A program made the translations under genes and the position numbers. 64,000 nt of DNA from Haematococcus lacustris (lineage: Eukaryota; Chlorophyta; Chlorophyceae; Chlamydomonadales; Haematococcaceae). Below the pieces are notes generated by a model that worked only from the letters and a program-made list of their open reading frames with translations, made no database searches and had not been told where the DNA came from. Of this stretch, positions 1 to 12,900 are shown in pieces; position 1 is the first letter of the stretch, and the number at the start of each line of letters is the position of its first letter. The stretch is taken from contig JASKMD010000021.1 in assembly GCA_030144725.1 (NCBI GenBank), positions 951,768 to 1,015,767 on the forward strand. The letters run 5' to 3'.

Positions 1-1217
1 CAGTGGGTCAGGGAAGTCCCGGTACAGCCACATGGACGCCAGCAGCTGCTCCATGAACACCTCCCTGAAAGCAGTTGGCCGCAACCAACAGCTGAAAGCC
101 GAGGTCTGGTAGTTGGTGGTTTCTGTGTCACTGCATTGACTGGGGTGAGTGGTGAATTTGTTACCCTCCCAAGTGCTGCTGCCCCTGCTGTCACTGCAGC
201 TGCCACCTCCCAACTGCTGCTTCAGCCGCCTAGTGGACTGGCCTGCTAACCATGGCGCTGACCAGTGGCTGCTGCTTGCGACCTACTGGTATGCCCAGAA
301 GTAGTTTGCTGGGTTGCTGTGCTGGTGGTCCGCCCACACCTGGCCCCCTGCCACTCTGTAGCGCAGCACAAAGGGCCGGCAGTCCTGCCAGGGGGAGGGC
401 GGGGCGCTCAGGGGGGGCTCTGTACCGCAGACACCAGCAGCAACAGCAACAAATGTGTGAGGGAGGAAGGATAGTGTGAGCAGAGGTAACCGGGTGGTTC
501 AAAGTATGTGGGCAGGGGAGGGTGAGGTTTGAGTTCAAATGTGAGTGGTAGTAGGGTGGTGCGGAGACGTGGAGGCAAAGGTAAGGCCAGACATGTGTTA
601 TGGGCAGGATCAAGAGCAGGGCAAATAGGAGGTAGGGATGAAGCTGCCGCGGCCCTCTGCTGCCAGGGTTGCCAGCTGCAGGATATAGTCTTCGAGCTGT
701 GGAAAAAGACCCGTCCCGTCCTGCTCTTCCTACCCTGCCCACCCCCCTCTCTCAGCCCTCTCTCCCTCCTCCTTCCCCCCCTGCCCTGTCCTGCCCCACA
801 CCGCCCAAACCCCTCGCTCCCAGACTCCCCTCCCTTCTCCTTCGCCCTGCCTTGCCTGAACGCACCTCCGGGGTCCCAATCAGACACGCCCCACATGGGG
901 TCGTGGATGTCGGGTAGTGTCCGGGACCCCCAGCGCCACTCGGCCAGCAACTGGGGAGGAACGAAAGGGAGAGGGGGCAGGGAAGGGGGTCGGACATGGG
1001 CGAGGTGTGGGTTAGGTGGGGTGTGGGTTCGCGGCCTGACCCGGGTTGAGGTGAGGCGTCAGGCTGGAGCTTGCCGCGAACGCACCTCAGAGGGCAAAGA
1101 TTCGTTACGGGCTGCTTGCAAGCAGGAGTCTTTGGGGATGGGAGCGCCGATCATCGGGTCCGCGTTGCGGCAACGGGAACCGAGCAGGCCGAGCGCGCAT
1201 AATGCAGCAATGAGCAT
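1..1217 (-). CDS. CAP10-type O-glycosyltransferase, copy A (5' part only)
   Basis: This is the 5' end of a second copy of the CAP10 gene at 1671-6182; the rest lies beyond the left edge. Exons are 1217..1086, 950..866, 419..287 and 91..1 (cut). All three complete junctions keep frame, and exons 2 and 3 have the same lengths (85 and 133 nt) as in copy B. The start ATG at 1217 opens a signal peptide beginning MLIAALCALGLLGSRC, so the product should enter the secretory pathway. Later segments include a W-x-D-C-R-P-F motif and the exon 4 segment that also occurs in copy B. Family function, from knowledge of CAP10/POGLUT proteins: transfer of a sugar to protein or glycan acceptors in the ER or Golgi. 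The substrate cannot be told. The signal peptide differs from copy B, while introns 2 and 3 are nearly identical, indicating recent duplication or conversion. Confidence 0.72.
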
Positions 1218-1670
1218 CGCAGGTGCTTACACGCGATGCGGGAAGTTTGGCCATCATCTGGTGTAGAACGTTACACATTCGATTCCTAACTGACGCACTG
1301 CTTGCATGAGAGTGCTTGCTTGAGAAGGAGTTCTGTCAGTCGTACTTCAGACCGTGATCCATAAGAAAGGCTCACAATGGACGCACTGTCCTGCTAGTTA
1401 GGTTACTGGCTATAGCTTCCTGAAGCTTAAATCTTTCAGCCACTCTAAGCGGCCACTGACTGTCAGCCGTGACAGCCGCGGTGGTCCGCTTGTCCGCGTC
1501 GCTTCCAGTGCCGCCAGGGACGGGCTATAGCTCCTTCTGGACTAATGAACACACACATTTTTCCCACCAACATTGACCCTGCCTTCCCCTTCCCCAGGTT
1601 CTCCCAAGGGGACATGCAACAACGCCTGCCTACAGCAACACTCAAGATTTTGTACAACGTCCGGCAGAGG
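1218..1670. promoter_or_regulatory. Spacer between tandem CAP10 copies
   Basis: This 453-bp spacer holds the 3' flank of copy B and the promoter of copy A, both on the minus strand. A TGTAA poly(A) signal (TTACA on the plus strand, near 1271) lies about 400 nt after the copy B stop and only about 55 nt before the copy A start. A related TTACA-containing stretch lies upstream of copy B near 6288, so the spacer is partly homologous to the copy B promoter. No other ORF is supported. Confidence 0.4.
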
Positions 1671-4600
1671 TCACTCAAACTGGTGTGAGAACTCCCGCAT
1701 GATGTCTTCTCTGACAGTCTTGGGCATGCCATAGGAGATCCAATGCCTGCTGCTCTTCAGCTTCACCAGCTGCCACCCGGAGCCGGCCCAGCTGTCACGT
1801 GGTGGGGTGGGCCAGGCCACCAGCCGCTTTACCTGCAGGGTGAAACCGCCAGGCAGGGGGTGGAGTGGGTAATGAGGAGGGGGCCAGCATCTGGGGTGGG
1901 GAAGGACTTGCTTCCTGCTTAGCACTTGCTTCCTGCTAGGGAGACCCGCCTTGGCCTGCACACGAACCCTGACCACCACACCTGATGCCTTTGCCTGTGC
2001 TTCAGTCGCCTCTGCCTCTGCCCTTTGGCCCCTGCCCGCTCACCTCTGCGTGGCCGGTCCCGCTCAGCAAACAGCGCTGCCCTGTGCGGACTAACCCTCT
2101 TTAGCACTTTAACGCCCTAGCTGGGTGCCGAGGCCCTGGCTGCTACCCACCCAGCCCTCTGGTGCGCCCACCTGCAGCACGCTCCACATGAAGCTGTCCA
2201 GCTGAGCCATGACGTGCACATGCTGCGCGACGGTGTCCCGGGCTGCTGCTGCCATGTGCTGCAGCCGCCTGCTGTCATGGCCCGCCTCCAGCAGCACTGT
2301 CTTGGTGCGAGTCACCAGGTCAGACAGGTCAAAGGCTAGGGGGATGAAGTGCACGCCGGGCTGCAGCCGGTGGTGGAACCACTCCTGTGCAGGAAAGCCA
2401 GGCCAGGAGCCTCAGGGTCAAGGGGCTCAGCAGCAGGGGCCTGAGGGGCAGGGGTGTGTCATGGTCAGGGGCAGGCTGGCAGGTCCTTGATGCTGGCTGC
2501 TCGGCAGGTCCAGGGCAGGGGAGGGGCGGCCAGGCCAAGTGTCTCAGGGCCAGGGCCTTAACAGCAGTCAGGGGCCTCAGGCTCAGTTAGCTGAAGGTCA
2601 GTCAGGTAGGTCTAGGGAGGGTTAACAGGGCTGGTGCCAGAGGGGCAGATGTGCCGAGGTCAGGTGGCTCTGGGTCAGGTGCAGCAGGTCGTGGAGGCAC
2701 TCCTGCGCAGGTGCCTGAGTCAGGTGGCTCAGTAAAACCATCAGCCCGGCCAGAGTTGCCTGAGGGGCGGAATGTTGGAGGCAGGGGCCTTAATGTCCTG
2801 GGCCTCAGGGTCAGGTGCATGCTGAGGGTCAGTCAGGGTGCCTGTCAGGGTGCCTGAGGGTGAGTCAGGTGCCTCAGGGTCAGGGTCAGGTGCATGCCTC
2901 AGGGTGCATGCTGAGGGTCAGTCCTGTGGCTGGCAGTAGCAGTGATGTGCCTGGTGCCACATGCTCAGCAGGACATTGGCATGTGGGGAGGGGAGCGGTG
3001 GCACAGGAGGGCAGGAGGCAGGCCGGTAGCCTGACTGTTCAGCCTAGTGAGCAACCCAGTCTAATGCAGGGGGGGAGCCACATCTGCATTCATTTCTCAA
3101 CAAAGCCAGGTGCACCTCACCCCTTCTCCATTGGCTTGTGCGGGCGGTGAGGTGCCAAGTGTCAGGCAGGCCTCCACTCCCACCCCTTACTTATACGCAT
3201 GGAGGGCAGGCGCTGTGCCTCTTGATAGCGCTGCCAGTGGTGCAGCCAGCCCGCTTGAGGACCCGGAGTTCAATATGGGTTTTCCCTGCTTTACTTATAT
3301 TTCCTATTCTGGAGGACAGGGCTGCTAATTGTATATTTTAATCATATATTTATTTACTAATTCATTCTGCCTCTTACCTTGAATGGAGACTCCACCTTCA
3401 ACACAGGCGCCCCCCCCAGCAGCTGCTGTGCCAGTCTCCAGGGCGGTCCATGGCCGTCGATGCTGAGACTGGCGAGGTATTTCCCCCAGGCCTCCACATC
3501 CACCTTCCCCTTGGTGACTGTTGTGTACGCGCTGTCTCTCACTGCTTGATCCACAGCGGTACCAGTCAGGGGGTGCACGGGTTCGTTCCACAGGGTGATG
3601 CCGATGTCCAGCCAGGGGTAGGCAGGGGCCAGCAAGGCTAGGCGCACGCGCTTGTTGGTCAGCACGCGGGCGAGGTAGGAGTCCGGGATAGGGGAGGGGG
3701 CCTGGTCCAGGGCCAGCCAGCCCCGGGTGGCGCCTGCAGGGGGAGGGGAAGGTAGGTGAGAAGGTATATCCTCTACACCCTCCCCTCCCACGAGGTCATA
3801 GGCTGTGGCCTCCCACCTGCTACGTCTTACCCTGCTGTTCCTTCATGCCACCCGCCTCCCTTACCGGTGGTGCTGCCACGCCATACGACCCGCGGTATGT
3901 GAGCTGCAGCCCAGGCGTCTGGCTTCAGGCCATGCCTCCCTGCCCCGTGGCTGTGCTGGCCCCTCCTGCTGCTGCTGCTGCTGCTGTTATCAGTTGGAGA
4001 GGAGGTTGGCACGCCTGGGGTGTTGCGTTGCTCCACACACCGGGCGTAGTGCAGGAGCTGGCTCTGCACATGGACAGGGAGGTTGCTTCGCCATATCATG
4101 CAGCAGCTGAGTTGTGAGCAGCTGCTGCACTTCCAGGGGAGGGGAGGGGAGGGGAGGGGAGGGGAGGGGAGGGGAGGGGAGGGGAGGGGAGGGGAGGGGA
4201 GGGGAGGGGAGGGGAGGGGAGGGGAGGGGAGGGGAGGGAGGGGAGGGGAGGGGAGGGGAGGGGAGGGGAGGGGAGGGGAGGGGAGGGGAGGGGAGGGGAG
4301 GGGAGGGGAGGGGAGGGGAGGGGAGGGGAGGGGAGGGGAGGGGAGGGGAGGGGAGGGGAGGGGAGGGGAGGGGAGGGGAGGGGCGAGGTGGGGCGGGGCG
4401 GAGCGGGGAGGGGGCAAAGAGTGTGACCTGGGAGAGTGAGGTTCGGTCCCAGTCATGTGGGTAGGGCAGGGAGAAGCCCCGAGTGCGCATCTCCCCCGCC
4501 TGCAAGGGCAGTGGATGGCCATCAGGGCTGCGCCACAGCAGCTGCCAGTCCTGCACCGCCAGCGGGCTGCTGCCCAGCACCTCCCACCCTGGAGGGGCTG

Positions 4601-6182
4601 GGGCCAGGGCCATGGCAGAGCGGAGGGGAGTGTGGCTGCCACTGCCACTGCTGCCTTGGCTGGTGTTGGTGAGGGTTGTAGCAGCGGGGACGATGAAGGG
4701 AGGGGTGTGCTGATGAGGGTGGATGACTGTGTACTGCGGGTAGGCAGGCAGGCAGGCAGGCAGGCGAGGTAGCAAGCTCAGGTCCGGCTAATAAGTCTTT
4801 CCAGGTGAGCAGGCCAGGTCAGTTGTCCTTCTTCCTGACATTGCCCCTGCCTTTGCCGCCTTGCCTTGCCCCTGACTCCTGCCCCAGGTTATGCGCCCCT
4901 GCCAACTTCACCCTGTCCCTATGCCCTGACCTGCAGGAACGGGACCTTGTTGTTGCACACTGCAGGCAGGTCAGCATAGTTGACCCACAGCTCCAGTGGG
5001 TCAGGGAAGTCCTGGTACAGCCACATGGACGCCAGCAGCTGCTCCATGAACACCTCCCTGAAAGCAGTTGGCCGCAACCAACAGCTGAAAGCCGAGGTCT
5101 GGTAGTTGGTGATTGCTGGTTGCTGGTGAATGCCAATCTCAGATCAGGAGGTGGACTGCAACTTTGACACCTGGTGTGCAGAAAAGAGAGATCAACAGGC
5201 TGTGGACGGCGGCGGCAGTAGCCCAGTATGCTGTGCTTTTACCACGCTGTTGTTGCTGCCCTTAAAGCTTGTATCACCACCACCACTGCCGCTGCTGCTG
5301 TTACCCCTAGAGCTTAAGACCGGTCCTATGTCTAATACTCAGAAGCTTAAAGTGGCTGCAGCTTACGACCTACTGGTATGTCCAGAAGTAGTTTTCTGGG
5401 TTGCTGTGCTGGTGGTCCGCCCACACCTGGCCCCCCGCCACTCTGTAGCGCAGCACAAAGGGCCGGCAGTCCTGCCAGGGGGAGGGCGGGGCGCTCAGGG
5501 GGGGCTCTGTACCGCAGACACCAGCAGCAACAGCAACAAATGTGTGAGGGAGGAAGGATAGTGTGAGCAGAGGTAACCGGGTGGTTCAAAGTATGTGGGC
5601 AGGGGAGGGTGAGGTTTGAGTTCAAATGTGAGTGGTAGTAGGGTGGTGTGGAGGCCTTGTACTGCCAATGTTGGTAGGACCGGGTTGTGGAGAGATGGTT
5701 CTTGTCGAGCGGGTGAAGTGGTGAAGACGGTCCCATCTCGCTCTCTGCCCTTCCCTGCCCCGCCCAACCTCCTCTCTCCCAGACTCCCTGCCCTCCTCCT
5801 TTGCCCTGCCTTGCCTGGATGCACCTTGGGGGTCCCAATCGGACACACCCCATGTGGGGTCGTGGATGTCAGGTGGCGCCCGGTACCCCCGACGCCACTG
5901 GTCCGTCAACTGGAAAGGGATGGGGAGGAGGGAAGGGAGGTCGGGCACGTGATTAGTGCGCAGGGCAGGAGGCGGTCGGGCATGTGATTAGTGCATATCA
6001 TGGGTACGGCGTTAGGTTGAAGCATCCAGCTGGCACACCTCGGATGGCAGTGGCTTATTGCGGGCTGATTGAAGGCAGGAACCCTGTGGGATAGGTGCGC
6101 CTATCACCGGATCCGCGCCGTGGCAGCAGGTGGCGAGCAAACTAAGCAAGTACAATATCAAAGCGCGCACTGCCGGAGACAT
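1671..6182 (-). CDS. CAP10-type O-glycosyltransferase, copy B (complete, 9 exons)
   Basis: Exons: 6182..6039, 5909..5825, 5506..5374, 5084..4931, 4733..4428, 4129..3865, 3733..3378, 2384..2172 and 1832..1671 (TGA), giving about 605 residues. All junctions are GT-AG and phase-consistent; the exon 6 acceptor is the least certain. The ATG at 6182 was chosen because it starts a hydrophobic signal peptide ([19 protein letters not shown]); an upstream in-frame ATG at 6260 would bury it. CAP10 hallmarks are visible: [11 protein letters not shown] near residues 353-363, [10 protein letters not shown] with a following VLK near 454-475, and a C-terminal [13 protein letters not shown] segment. This is the fold of rumi/POGLUT-like protein O-glucosyltransferases in the ER lumen. 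No clear KDEL-type retention signal is present; the protein ends SHQFE. It is divergent from the oxidoreductase at 6966. Confidence 0.78.
4136..4383. repeat. (GGGGA)n microsatellite, about 50 units
   Basis: A near-perfect pentamer array with one shortened unit near 4238. It fills intron 5 of CAP10 copy B. On the coding strand it reads (CCCCT)n and runs to within a few bases of the exon 6 acceptor, so it supplies the polypyrimidine tract. Long ORFs across it on both strands are artefacts. Confidence 0.95.
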
Positions 6183-6965
6183 CCTGGTCGGAACTGCAGG
6201 AGTCGTAGCGTAGTGCATGAGTGCATGCATGTACAATAGCTTGGACGTGGTTGTGACCATTACTGCTAATAAAATAAGGCCGCTGCACGATGTAATAGTT
6301 ACACGCTCGGACGCACGCCTCGATGCACGCTAGCCTGGCTGGAGAGGGACGGGCCTACGGTGATCGGCTTATAATTTATTGGACGTGGTTTGGACGTGGT
6401 TTGGACGTTTCCAATTGGCGGAGGACGGAGGACGGAGCTGCATGGAGGGAAGCTGGAGGAAAGGAGCACATGGAGATCGGAGCTGGGCGCGTTTTCAATG
6501 CGGAGAGATATGCGTCACCCCATTGGCTCTCCATTAACTCCGATAGGGCCCATTGGCTCCGTTAGGTTGCTCCTTCGGAGCCCGAAGAGGAAACGGGGCC
6601 TGACTCTCAACTCGGCATATGTTCCAGCATATGATAAGACATTTGCAACAATGTTCCAGCATATGATAAGACATTTGCAACAATGTATAGCTTTTCAGTA
6701 GTAATCCAGCAGCAGCCAGTAACACTCAAGCAGCCCAACACTTCTCAATCCTTTGTTAGCCGCAAGTAGCTAGTCCGCAAGCATCTGGTCTGTTAGGTAC
6801 TGCAAATGTGCCGTGTGGCTTGAGAGCGTTGTGTATGCTGCACACCAGCTGCTCCCATCTGGTGTGGTTGGGGTTGTAACCAGGAGCGGTGATATTCAGC
6901 CCGGTGACATGCTGGCCACAAGCCAGCCATGGCCAACATGCCTGCATAAATCATCGGGCCCTTCG
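6183..6965. promoter_or_regulatory. Divergent promoter region, CAP10 copy B / oxidoreductase
   Basis: This 783-bp interval separates two divergent start codons and should hold both promoters. It contains two exact 32-bp tandem copies at 6619-6650 and 6651-6682, and a short iteration of GGACGTGGTTT near 6381. No convincing ORF or known motif was found. An upstream in-frame ATG for the oxidoreductase exists at 6813, so part of this region could be coding. Confidence 0.5.
6619..6682. repeat. Two exact tandem copies of a 32-bp unit
   Basis: The unit starts ATGTTCCAGCATATGATAAG and is followed immediately by an identical copy. It is AT-rich compared with its surroundings and lies between two divergent genes. 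Confidence 0.9.
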
Positions 6966-9900
6966 ATGTCAACGATTGCTCCACCAGTGCGGGTTGTGGT
7001 GGTCGGCGCGTCCTTTGCGGGACGCAGAGTGAAACTGCTTCTCGACAAGCAGCCCAACTTCGCGTGCACCCTGATTGATGCGAAGGACTTCTTCGAGGTA
7101 CGAATGACGTGACGCCGACGCAGGCCCCACCAGCCTCCTTTTATGCAAGCTCGACTCCGCCATGTCCATGTGTGGATGGCTACCCCCTCCACCGCCCTGC
7201 ACCCCGCTCTGTAACCGGCCTGCCCCTTCCTTTGATTTTGCCTACAGTACACACCCTCTGTCTTGCGCTGTTTGGTGGAGCCCAAGCACGCACACAGCAT
7301 CCTGGTATCTCTGCAAGACGTGGCGACCCAAGCATTGGTGACAGGCGTTGATACAGGCAAGAGGCCATCAGGCCATCAAGGGGGTTGCAGTGCAGTGGGT
7401 ATCAGCGCCACATGCAGGCACTAGACTGAGTTCTGGGTGCCTTGGCTGCTCTTCTCCCCCCTGCCTCCTCTTCTTCCTCCTCCTGGCACCGCTCTTAATA
7501 AGTTGGTACTCTTCTCCTGCCTCCCCCTGCCACCTTCCCTCCTTTCCCTTGGCCTCAGGCACAGGCAGCGTCCAGCTTGCAAATGGGCAGCAGCTGCCAT
7601 ACGACTACCTGGTCTTTGCCACTGGCAGCAGCTATGCCTCCCCCATCAAACCCCACCACACCGTTGATCCCACCTCCCCTCACCAGGTTAGAGTAACCAT
7701 CTCAAACTTCACACCTTACCACCTCCCACAGTGATAAAACCACACCCTGTATCATACACAGAAATGCACCCAAGTTGGGTCACACAAGGGTGACGTCACT
7801 CTACAACTTTATCTAATGCCGGGGTGTGACTCACATAACCGCCATGGCTGGCGCGTCCCACCTTCCTCTGCTTGTCTGTTCCTCTGCCATTGCAAGTGAC
7901 CTCGCACCTGACCTCACCAGCCTCCACACCTCGTCGCCTTTCCTTGCTGCCCCTCGCTGCTCCTTGTTGATCGCATGGCTACATCTATCCATGTGATGCC
8001 AGATTGCAGAATGATATGACACAGGCTATGAAGGAAGCAGAGGCAATTAAACCAGAGACAACAATGTTATTGATGAGAAACACCTCTCACACCCCACTTC
8101 TCACACCCCACACTCGCAGGAGGTGAACCGCACGGCTCGCCTGCGGGCGTTGGAGGCAGCTGCCGAGCAGCTGCGTGCTGCTGCCAGCGTTGTGGTAGTG
8201 GGGGGAGGCACGGTGGGAGTGGAGCTCGCGGCTGAGGTGGCGGGGCACTACGGGTTTGGAAAGAAGGTCACACTAATCTGCAGCGATGACAGGTGTGACC
8301 TGCATGCCCGATGCGAGCTGGTGTCAAGTGTTTACTGGTGCCAGGCATAGCAGTAAACATCCTCCCTTGCCTCCCTTACCTTCTTTGCCCTTAAGCCCCT
8401 GCCCCTGAGGCCCTGCCCCTGAGGCCCTGCCCCTGCCCCTGAGGCCCTGCCCCTGAGGCCCCCTTGCAGGCTGCTGGCCCGCATGCCCCTCCTAGCCAGC
8501 ACCAAGGCGGTGCACTGGCTGGAGGCCCAGGGGGTGGAGGTGCTGCTGGGGCAGCGGGTGGCCACCTGGCCCAAGGTAAGGGAAGGGTGATGCGGGAGGG
8601 AAAGGGAGGGGAAGGAGGGGGAGTGCGTCGCGGGTGAAGGAAAGGGGGAGGGTAACATTAACTGACTATCACCTTTGTAAACTAATTGCCCAACACCCCA
8701 CATTGCCTAATTGACATCCCATACCACCTGCAAGGAAGTAAAATGTGGTGTGGCGCGCTATCTTGAACACCAGCCCGTGGCACCGCCTCCTCTCATGCCC
8801 CTCCCCTGCCCCTGCCCTCCCTGCTCTACACACACCCCTCCCTCCATGGGTGTGTGATGGCGGTGCAGGGCGCCATGAGCCACGCTGTGCCGGGCACTGT
8901 GCTGACCAGCGCTGGGCGGAGCATCACCGCAGACCTGGTGTATAACTGCACAGGTGAGCGCTACGCAGGGGAGGCCTCTGGCCAGTGGGGCGACCTGACT
9001 GCAGCACCACTGTCAGCATCTCAAGGCACTGCTAGGGTGCTAGCGGGACGGCATTGTGTGCAAGCAATACTGACAGTGACTAGTGGCTGGCGGGGCGGCC
9101 TGACTGCACAGCTCACTGGGCCTCGGCAGCCCTGAGGCGATTCAGAGCAGGAAAGGGTTGTGGGCTCACCTATTGGCACAGCTCACTGGGCAACCAGCCT
9201 GCAGCAGAGGTGACTCAGAATAGGGACGCCCCACCCTACCAGGCTCGCCTACTAGCTTCACCTTGCGTGCTCATTCCCGCTGAAACCCAAACCCTGATGC
9301 CTAACCCAGCGCACCCATGCAGCGCACTTTAACCTTTCTAGCTGTCACTCCCTAGACCAGCCCAGGCCTATGTGTGTGACGCGTGACGTCATCATCAGAG
9401 TCATCATCAACATCTCACCCCTCACTCCTGACACATGTCTCTCCCTTGCGCCCAACGCACCCCTCCCAATGCACATCCTGCGCCCTGCTGACACCCTGCT
9501 GACACTCAGCAGCAGCCCTGCTTATGCTGCTTAGTGCCTAAGGTGCTTGTTGGGGTCACACATCCCCTGGGCTGCCCTGACCACAGCCATGCCTAAGACA
9601 GCCCTAACCACTTTGCCCGTAATGGCTGATGGCAGTGCATCTACAGACGCAAATGGGAATCAAAGCAAAAGAAGCAAGGGCGCAGGCAGGCAGGCAGGCA
9701 GGCAGGCAGGCACAAGGCTGGGCAGGCATCCAGTGGGAAAGAAAGGGAGGAGAAGAACATGGGCTCAGATGTGGAACTGTTGTTCACCACCCAAACCCTG
9801 TGGGGCATGGCGTGTACCGCTACAAGCTAGCTTGCATGCGCCCATGGGGGCTGTGCCCATGCGTGCTGCTGCATCACTGACAGCCCTGCTGGCTGTGTGA

Positions 9901-12900
9901 CCCCCCGACCCAGGTGTGATGGCCAGCCCTCACTCCCTCACTCCCCACCCCTGACCAGCCCAGCTGGCTGTGTGTGGCCCCCTCCGCTCAGGTGTGGGGG
10001 CTGGCGGCCTCAACACCGAGCTATACTCCATGATCACCAAGGTCAGTGCAGCCTCCCTCTCTCACACCCCTGTTACACCCCTCTCACACTCCTCTGCCCT
10101 AATGTGTGTGGGAGATGCGCTCACAAGTGCAAAGGCAGGTGGCTACATGCAGGGGTACATGGCCAGGCGCAAGGGAGTATGCTTCCCTGCCTCACTCCTA
10201 CCCCCTCACTCCCAACCGAACCCCTGACCCCTGACCCCTGACCCTGACCCTGACCCTGACCCTGACCCTGACCCTGACCCTGACCCTGACCCTGACCCTG
10301 ACCCTGACCCTGACCCCTGACCCTGACCCTGACCCTGACCCTGACCCTGACCCTGACCCTGACCCTGACCCTGACCCTGACCCTGACCCTGACCCTGACC
10401 CTGACCCTGACCCTGACCCTGACCCTGACCCTGACCCTGACCCTGACCCTGACCCTGACCCTGACCCTGACCCTGACCCTGACCCTGACCCTGACCCTGA
10501 CCCTGACCCTGACCCCTGACCCCTGACCCCTGACCCTGACCCTGACCCTGACCCTGACCCCTGACCCCTGACCCCTGACCCTGACCCTGACCCTGACCCT
10601 GACCCCTGACCCTGACCCTGACCCTGACCCCTGACCCCTGACCCTGACCCTGACCCTGACCCAGACCCTGACCCCTGACCCCTGACCCTGACCCCCACCT
10701 GGACACCCTGCAGGGCGCTGTGGAGGAAGGCGGTGGTGGCGGAGGGCAGGGGGCTCTTGGTGACAAGCTCAGGCGCAAGGGGGTGCCAGTGGAGCCCACC
10801 CTCCAGGTGATGGATGTGTGACCTGCATAGTGTGTGGTGTGACTTGCACGTCAAATGGTGTGACCCGTGTGTGACTTGGTGAAACCATAACTATAGTCAC
10901 ACTGTACTCCCCACAATGGACATTGACCAGCTTCCCCACTGCCCCAGAGCCTTGCCAGTGGCGACACAAACAGAGCTGTATCCGGCTATGCACCTATCTT
11001 ACTCTCCATATGGCTCTCCAGATAGTGTGAGCCCACACAAAGGACCTCAGAGCCCTCTCCTGGCTCTCCACATATCTCTGCACACACACAGCCACACAGC
11101 ACCTCACACTGCACATATCTTGGCGGAATTCCCAGCAGCTGCACTGCCTCCTACCAGACTAGTAGAATTACACATGATGCAACTCCTTCCGACCTTTGCT
11201 GCTACTGTTGCTTGCATAGCTCCCTATGCACTGCACGGTGCCCGAATCCCATTTCCTCATACTCCGGTCTGGCCCTGATGCTTGATTGATAGCTCAAACT
11301 GACATGGCACAGGTCAAAGGTCGCTTTTCATGGCGCAAAGCACAAAAGTGCAACAGCAAACACTATGTTTACTATATTCATGGAATATTGCGCTAAACGG
11401 AAACCACGGTGCAGCACCACCACCACCACCAACATCAAAACCACCACCAACAACAGCATCTTGCTTACACGAACCCTGGCCTACTGCTTCCACGAGCAGG
11501 TCAAAGGCTTCCCTCGCATCTATGCGTGCGGTGACGTGGCAGACCTGCCGTACGAGCGCTGTGCACTGAGCGCCGACATGGGCGGTACCTGCGTGGCTGC
11601 AAACATCCAGAAGGCGGTGGCGGGGCAACCTCAGCTGCCCTTCCCTGGGGTAAGGGCTGCGCCTGGGCTGGGTCTAGGCGTGCTCTGTGGCTGCTGTACT
11701 GTTGCCGGGGTCAGGGCTGCAGCTCAGTGGGCAGGGGCAGGGGCTGGGTCAGGGCTAATCAGGGTTGGGTTTGGGCTGGGTCTGGATTTTATTGAGCTGT
11801 GATCGGGTAGGGAAGGGTGATGATGAGGCTGGTGCAGCTCTTGTAGAACAGCCTGGCTGTGGCCCAGGGCTATTTTAAGCAAGTGCGGGTAAGCAGCGGA
11901 GATTGCCAGAAGGGAAGAGCTGGAAGAGAGTGGAAGGCAAACGGGGTTGGGAGGCAGAAGAGGGCGGAAGGGGTTGGGAGGTGGAAGAGGGCGGAAGGGG
12001 CTGGGAGGTGGAAGAGGGCGGAAGGGGTTGGGAGGTGGAAGAGGGCGGAAGGGGTTGGGAGGTGGAAGAGGGCGGAAGGGGCTGGGAGGTGGAAGAGGGC
12101 GGAAGGGGCTGGGAGGTGGAAGAGGGCGGAAGGGGCTGGGAGGTGGAAGAGGGCGGAAGGGGCTGGGAGGTGGAAGAGGGCGGAAGGGGCTGGGAGGTGG
12201 AAGAGGGCGGAAGGGGCTGGGAGGTGGAAGAGGGCGGAAGGGGTTGGGAGGTGGAAGAGGGCGGAAGGGGTTGGGAGGTGGAAGAGGGCGGAAGGGGTTG
12301 GGAGGTGGAAGAGGGCGGAAGGGGTTGGGAGGTGGAAGGGGTTGGGAGGTGGAAGAGGGCGGAAGGGGTTGGGAGGTGGAAGAGGGCGGAAGGGGCTGGG
12401 AGGTGGAAGAGGGCGGAAGGGGTTGGGAGGTGGAAGAGGGCGGAAGGGGTTGGGAGGTGGAAGAGGGCGGAAGGGGTTGGGAGGTGGAAGAGGGCGGAAG
12501 GGGTTGGGAGGTGGAAGAGGGCGGAAGGGGTTGGGAGGTGGAAGAGGGCGGAAGGGGTTGGGAGGTGGAAGAGGGCGGAAGGGGTTGGGAGGTGGAAGAG
12601 GGCGGAAGGGGGTTGGGAGGTGGAAGAGGGCGGAAGGGGTTGGGAGGTGGAAGAGGGCGGAAGGGGTTGGGAGGTGGAAGAGGGCGGAAGGGGTTGGGAG
12701 GTGGAAGAGGGCGGAAGGGGTTGGGAGGTGGAAGAGGGCGGAAGGGGTTGGGAGGTGGAAGAGGGCGGAAGGGGTTGGGAGGTGGAAGAGGGCGGAAGGG
12801 GTTGGGAGGTGGAAGAGGGCGGAAGGGGTTGGGAGGTGGAAGAGGGCGGGAAGGGGTTGGGAGGTGGAAGAGGGCGGAAGGGGTTGGGAGGTGGAAGAGG

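Larger units (their letters stand above)
1..6182. repeat. About 5-kb tandem gene duplication
   Basis: Segment 1-1217 aligns with 4994-6182. Exon 4, exon 3 and exon 2 occur in both at offsets of 4993, 5087 and 4959 bp. Intron sequence is shared as well: the stretch around 440-570 recurs almost unchanged at 5527-5657. The unequal offsets come from small intron indels. The arrangement is head-to-tail. Confidence 0.9.

Noticed and set aside
252..950. Plus-strand ORFs over the CAP10 duplication
   Set aside because: They are antisense shadows of CAP10 exons 2-3 and intron sequence; the same shadows occur at 5130-5987 in the second copy.
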